The position numbers and the translations under genes were made by a program. The notes under the pieces are model-generated. The model saw only the letters and a program-made list of their open reading frames with translations, had not been told where the DNA came from and made no database searches. A stretch of 57,344 nt of DNA. It comes from Pseudomonadota bacterium. GTDB taxonomy: Bacteria; Pseudomonadota; Gammaproteobacteria; JAKAQQ01. Position 1 is the first letter of the stretch. Every line of letters starts with the position of its first letter. The stretch is from contig DAHXNI010000054.1 of assembly GCA_027365475.1 (NCBI GenBank), positions 1 to 57,344 of the forward strand. The letters are read 5' to 3'. Of this stretch, positions 55,023-57,344 are shown piece by piece.

Positions 55023-56408
55023 CTACCCTGAAGGCGTAGCCGAGTCACTGGGTGAAGGGGCGATTTCCTCAAGCGTGAGACCCCGGGTTTCAAACCCGAA
55101 AAGAGACCAGATGATCATGCTGATCACTCCGATGACCCAAAATCCTGCCAACAGAAAGAACGCTTGAAGCATGCCATAACGCGTGACCGCGACGGTCAAA
55201 AGGAGAGGCGCAGAAAAAGCACCCAGGCGGCCAAAGGCTACGGAAAGCCCAACTCCCGTTGAACGCAGATGGGTCGGGAAAAGCTCCGTAAAGGTGGGGT
55301 AGGCCGATATCCAGCTTCCGGTCGCGAGCACGCTCGCAGTAGTAAAAGCCCCCATCACGGCCCAGACGTTTGCGCTACGGACAGACATCATCAAAACGAA
55401 CATGGCCGAAGCCGTAAGGGCATAAAACGCAGTCACCGTAATCCTGCGTCCGACCCGGTCCAAAAGAACGGCCACGAGCAAGCCGCCCAGCAAAGCTCCG
55501 ATGTTCCCGACCAAGTAGAACCAGGGTACCTCTGCTGCGCCGACGCCGATAGACGGGAGGATGAACAATGCGAGGAATGCAAAGAGGCCGTAGTATCCGG
55601 AAGCCTCGGAGAAATCCAGCAAACACCCGAGAGCCAAGCGCCCAGGGTATTGGACGATCAGCTGGCGGGACTGGTTCCAAAACCTCACGCGGGGGGCATC
55701 TTGGGGCACCACGGCGACAACCGGCGCGGACGGTACGCGACCGGAGGTTATGCTGGCCACGACCTTCTCAGCCTCGACGACCTGGCCCTGGGAGGCCAGC
55801 CAGCGTGGAGATTCCGGAATGTAACGCCTCAATACTGCCGTACTCAGGGCAATCAATGCACCCAATCCAAACGCGCACCGCCAACCGATCTCGGGTGGAA
55901 GGAGGCTCAGCACCAGAACCGACAAGAGCGCTGCGATCACAGCCCCGGCGGACCAGAAATTCATGACCGTTGCATTCGCCTGTCCTCGATACCGGCTGGG
56001 CATGAACTCGCTGATCGCCGCATTCACGGCGGCATATTCCCCACCGACACCTACCGCCGTGAGCAGCCGGAGCACCAAGAAAAAGCTGTAGGATGGTGCG
56101 AATGCGGTGAGGAAAGTGAAGATTCCATAGACCAAGAGCGTCACCAAAAATAAACGTTTGCGACCATAACGATCGGCAAGATAGCCAAAGCCACAGGCAC
56201 CGATCATGAGCCCAATGAACCAGATGCTCAGGATCCATGAGGCCTGCAGAGCGGTCAGGTGCCATTGGTCCCGTAATACGCCGACGACGTTGTTGACCAG
56301 TGTCACCTCGAAAGCATCCAGCAGCCATCCGATTCCCAAAACCAGTGTGATCAGCGTGTGAAAGCGGTTCCAAGAGGCCTCATCCAGGGGCTGCAAAATA
56401 GATCGCAC
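55023..56408 (-). CDS. Major facilitator superfamily transporter (sugar/aromatic-acid porter type)
   Basis: The 461-residue protein has twelve predicted helices. The loop 2-3 motif GYLADRYGRKRLF is the MFS signature, and its repeat is LLDRVGRRITV. VGVGGEYAAVNAAISEFMPSRYRGQ and PESPRWL are typical of the metabolite:H+ symporter and sugar porter subfamilies. The protein starts at GTG 56408 with GGAG 7 bases upstream. It is divergent from a dehydrogenase gene, which suggests they handle the same carboxylate or sugar acid. The substrate is not identified. Confidence 0.93.
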   Translation of the reverse strand: MRSILQPLDEASWNRFHTLITLVLGIGWLLDAFEVTLVNNVVGVLRDQWHLTALQASWILSIWFIGLMIGACGFGYLADRYGRKRLFLVTLLVYGIFTFLTAFAPSYSFFLVLRLLTAVGVGGEYAAVNAAISEFMPSRYRGQANATVMNFWSAGAVIAALLSVLVLSLLPPEIGWRCAFGLGALIALSTAVLRRYIPESPRWLASQGQVVEAEKVVASITSGRVPSAPVVAVVPQDAPRVRFWNQSRQLIVQYPGRLALGCLLDFSEASGYYGLFAFLALFILPSIGVGAAEVPWFYLVGNIGALLGGLLVAVLLDRVGRRITVTAFYALTASAMFVLMMSVRSANVWAVMGAFTTASVLATGSWISAYPTFTELFPTHLRSTGVGLSVAFGRLGAFSAPLLLTVAVTRYGMLQAFFLLAGFWVIGVISMIIWSLFGFETRGLTLEEIAPSPSDSATPSG

Positions 56409-56489
56409 GTAAAAACTCCGGTTTGTGGTTCCAACTGGCGGGCTCTCGGTTTCACCACCTCATTTTCGTGAAGTCGGGTGGGTTTTGCC

Positions 56490-56518
56490 ATATTGGTACG
56501 CCATCCAGTGAGTGTCAA
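56490..56518 (-). promoter_or_regulatory. Sigma-70 promoter for the MFS gene
   Basis: Minus strand TTGACA at 56518-56513 and CAATAT at 56495-56490 have a 17-base spacer. Confidence 0.55.
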
Positions 56519-56542
56519 TTCAAAACATCTCACCCATCGCCT

Positions 56543-56556
56543 GTTGATGAATCAAC
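56543..56556. promoter_or_regulatory. Perfect palindrome between the divergent promoters
   Basis: GTTGATGAATCAAC is a 14-bp perfect palindrome. It lies between the two divergent promoters at 56490-56518 and 56576-56604, where a shared regulator would bind. Confidence 0.55.
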
Positions 56557-56575
56557 TCGCGGGTTTTCAATTCAC

Positions 56576-56604
56576 TTGACTGTCCATGAGGGCTGGATTA
56601 TGGT
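56576..56604 (+). promoter_or_regulatory. Sigma-70 promoter for the dehydrogenase gene
   Basis: TTGACT and TATGGT have a 17-base spacer and lie 68 bases before the start. Confidence 0.5.
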
Positions 56605-56671
56605 TGCCGCAGTTGCGTTCGGGCTTCTCCAGAGGCTTAATTTCAATTATGCCAACATAAGGTGGACGTTC

Positions 56672-57061
56672 ATGAAAATCGGCTTTGCCGGATTGGGGCG
56701 CATGGGTTCCGGGATGGCGTCCCGGCTCGTGGCAGCAGGACTCGATGTCACGGTGTTCAATCGTTCGGAGGAGCGCACTCGTCCCCTGGTCCAACTGGGC
56801 GCACAACCCGCTCGAACGCTGTCCGAACTGGCAAACACAGATGTCGTTTTTACCATGCTGGCAGATGATCGGGCGGTGGAAGAGATGGTACTCGCATCAC
56901 ATGGGTTGCTGCATGTTCTCAAACCCGGCTCCATACACGTCTCCTGCAGCACGATCAGCGTGGCGCTCTCAGCTGCCCTCGCACGGGCCCACCTTGAATT
57001 TCATCAAGGTTATGTCGCACTCCCCGTATTCGGGAGACCGGAAGCGGCAGCTGCCGGGAAG
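56672..57061 (+). pseudogene. Beta-hydroxyacid dehydrogenase-type gene, truncated by IS30 insertion
   Basis: The first 130 codons encode the NAD(P)-binding domain of the 3-hydroxyisobutyrate/tartronate-semialdehyde reductase family. GFAGLGRMGSGMASRLVAAG is the dinucleotide-binding fold, followed by FNRSEERT, then CSTISVALSAALA. VALPVFGRPEAAAAGK is the start of the substrate-binding segment. After that Lys at 57061 the frame runs into insertion-sequence DNA and stops at 57109, so the C-terminal helical domain is missing. ATG 56672 has AAGGTGG 6 bases upstream. Gene loss is probably recent, because the rest is clean. Confidence 0.85.
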
Positions 57062-57344
57062 GGCAGTTTCAACGACCCAGTGCAAAGAGCGCAGCGTGAT
57101 GCGGCCTGAAATCGAAAGCGTCCGGGGTGAACCACTCGGCGGGGCACTTGAAGCCGAGCGACTTACGCGGCCGGGGGTTCAGTTTCCAGGCGATCGCATC
57201 CAACGCTTCCTGGGTGAAGCCGCTCAGGTCGCGCCCCTGGGGCAGGACCTGCCGCAACAGGCCGTGGGTGTTCTCGTTGATCCCACGCTGCCAGGGACTG
57301 TGGGGATCGGCACAGTAGACCTTCACCCCAGTCGCTTGGGTCAG
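57062..57344 (-). mobile_element. IS30-family insertion sequence, end fragment
   Basis: The left boundary is placed at about 57062, directly after the interrupted dehydrogenase codon. The terminal inverted repeat probably begins GGCAGTTTCAACGACC, but the other end is outside the window so it cannot be paired. The element contains the transposase 3' end and runs off the right edge. Confidence 0.8.
57069..57344 (-). CDS. IS30-family transposase, C-terminal fragment
   Basis: The visible 91 codons are the DDE-domain C-terminus: YCADPHSPWQRGINENTHGLLRQ, then LPQGRDLSGFTQEALDAIAWKLN, then RPRKSLGFKCPAEWF. The E of GINENTHGLLRQ is the third catalytic acid. The 5' part lies beyond the window. It may be an intact transposase. 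Confidence 0.92.
   Translation of the reverse strand: MTQATGVKVYCADPHSPWQRGINENTHGLLRQVLPQGRDLSGFTQEALDAIAWKLNPRPRKSLGFKCPAEWFTPDAFDFRPHHAALFALGR

Noticed and set aside
1-57344. CRISPR arrays, tRNA and rRNA genes
   Set aside because: No regularly spaced repeats, cloverleaf sequences or rRNA-like segments were seen.

Overview
The window looks like a chromosomal segment of a GC-rich gammaproteobacterium. The best evidence is the gene order amgK-murU divergent from lptD-surA-pdxA-rsmA, with apaH close by. An ilvC-pssA pair, a class-I proS and a cyanide-insensitive-type bd oxidase agree with this. The genus cannot be fixed from the sequence alone. GTG and TTG starts are common, and many neighbouring genes overlap by 4 bases (ATGA or GTGA), which indicates tight operons.

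Layout. 1-3370 (minus strand): the 5' end of prfC, then an operon read as a small ORF, a ketol-acid reductoisomerase homologue (ilvC), pssA, a family-4 uracil-DNA glycosylase and rimI. 3506-6366: proS, a lytic transglycosylase and acylphosphatase, then a gene-poor stretch with a probable PIN-toxin remnant. 6949-9384: cytochrome bd subunits. 9442-15973: an RND efflux permease and adaptor, divergent from an OmpR/EnvZ-type two-component pair. 16081-17485: a nucleotidyltransferase with a small partner, toxin-antitoxin-like in layout. 17620-27594: sirB2-like gene, murU-amgK, lptD-surA-pdxA-rsmA, an SPFH/NfeD pair and apaH. 27710-31093: vapBC and an orphan FtsX/MacB-type permease. 31182-36776 (minus): sucA-sucB-lpd.

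36912-50931 is the unusual part. It holds five putative Fe(II)/2-oxoglutarate oxygenases of four kinds, one fused to TPRs and one to Sel1-like repeats. It also holds a 1026-residue TonB-dependent receptor and, divergent from the receptor, three TPR-sulfotransferases plus an SseB-like protein. The receptor and the sulfotransferase operon share a 303-bp control region with a perfect 11-bp tandem repeat and an inverted repeat. Together they could form an outer-membrane uptake or export system whose peptide or protein substrate is hydroxylated and sulfated. No substrate gene was recognised, so this is inference.

50943-57344: a cyclopropane-fatty-acid-synthase-like methyltransferase, a YeeE/YedE pair, a Y-family DNA polymerase followed by an apparently frameshifted ORF, an MFS transporter, and a beta-hydroxyacid-dehydrogenase-type gene cut by an IS30-family element that runs off the window end. 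No tRNA, rRNA or CRISPR array was seen.
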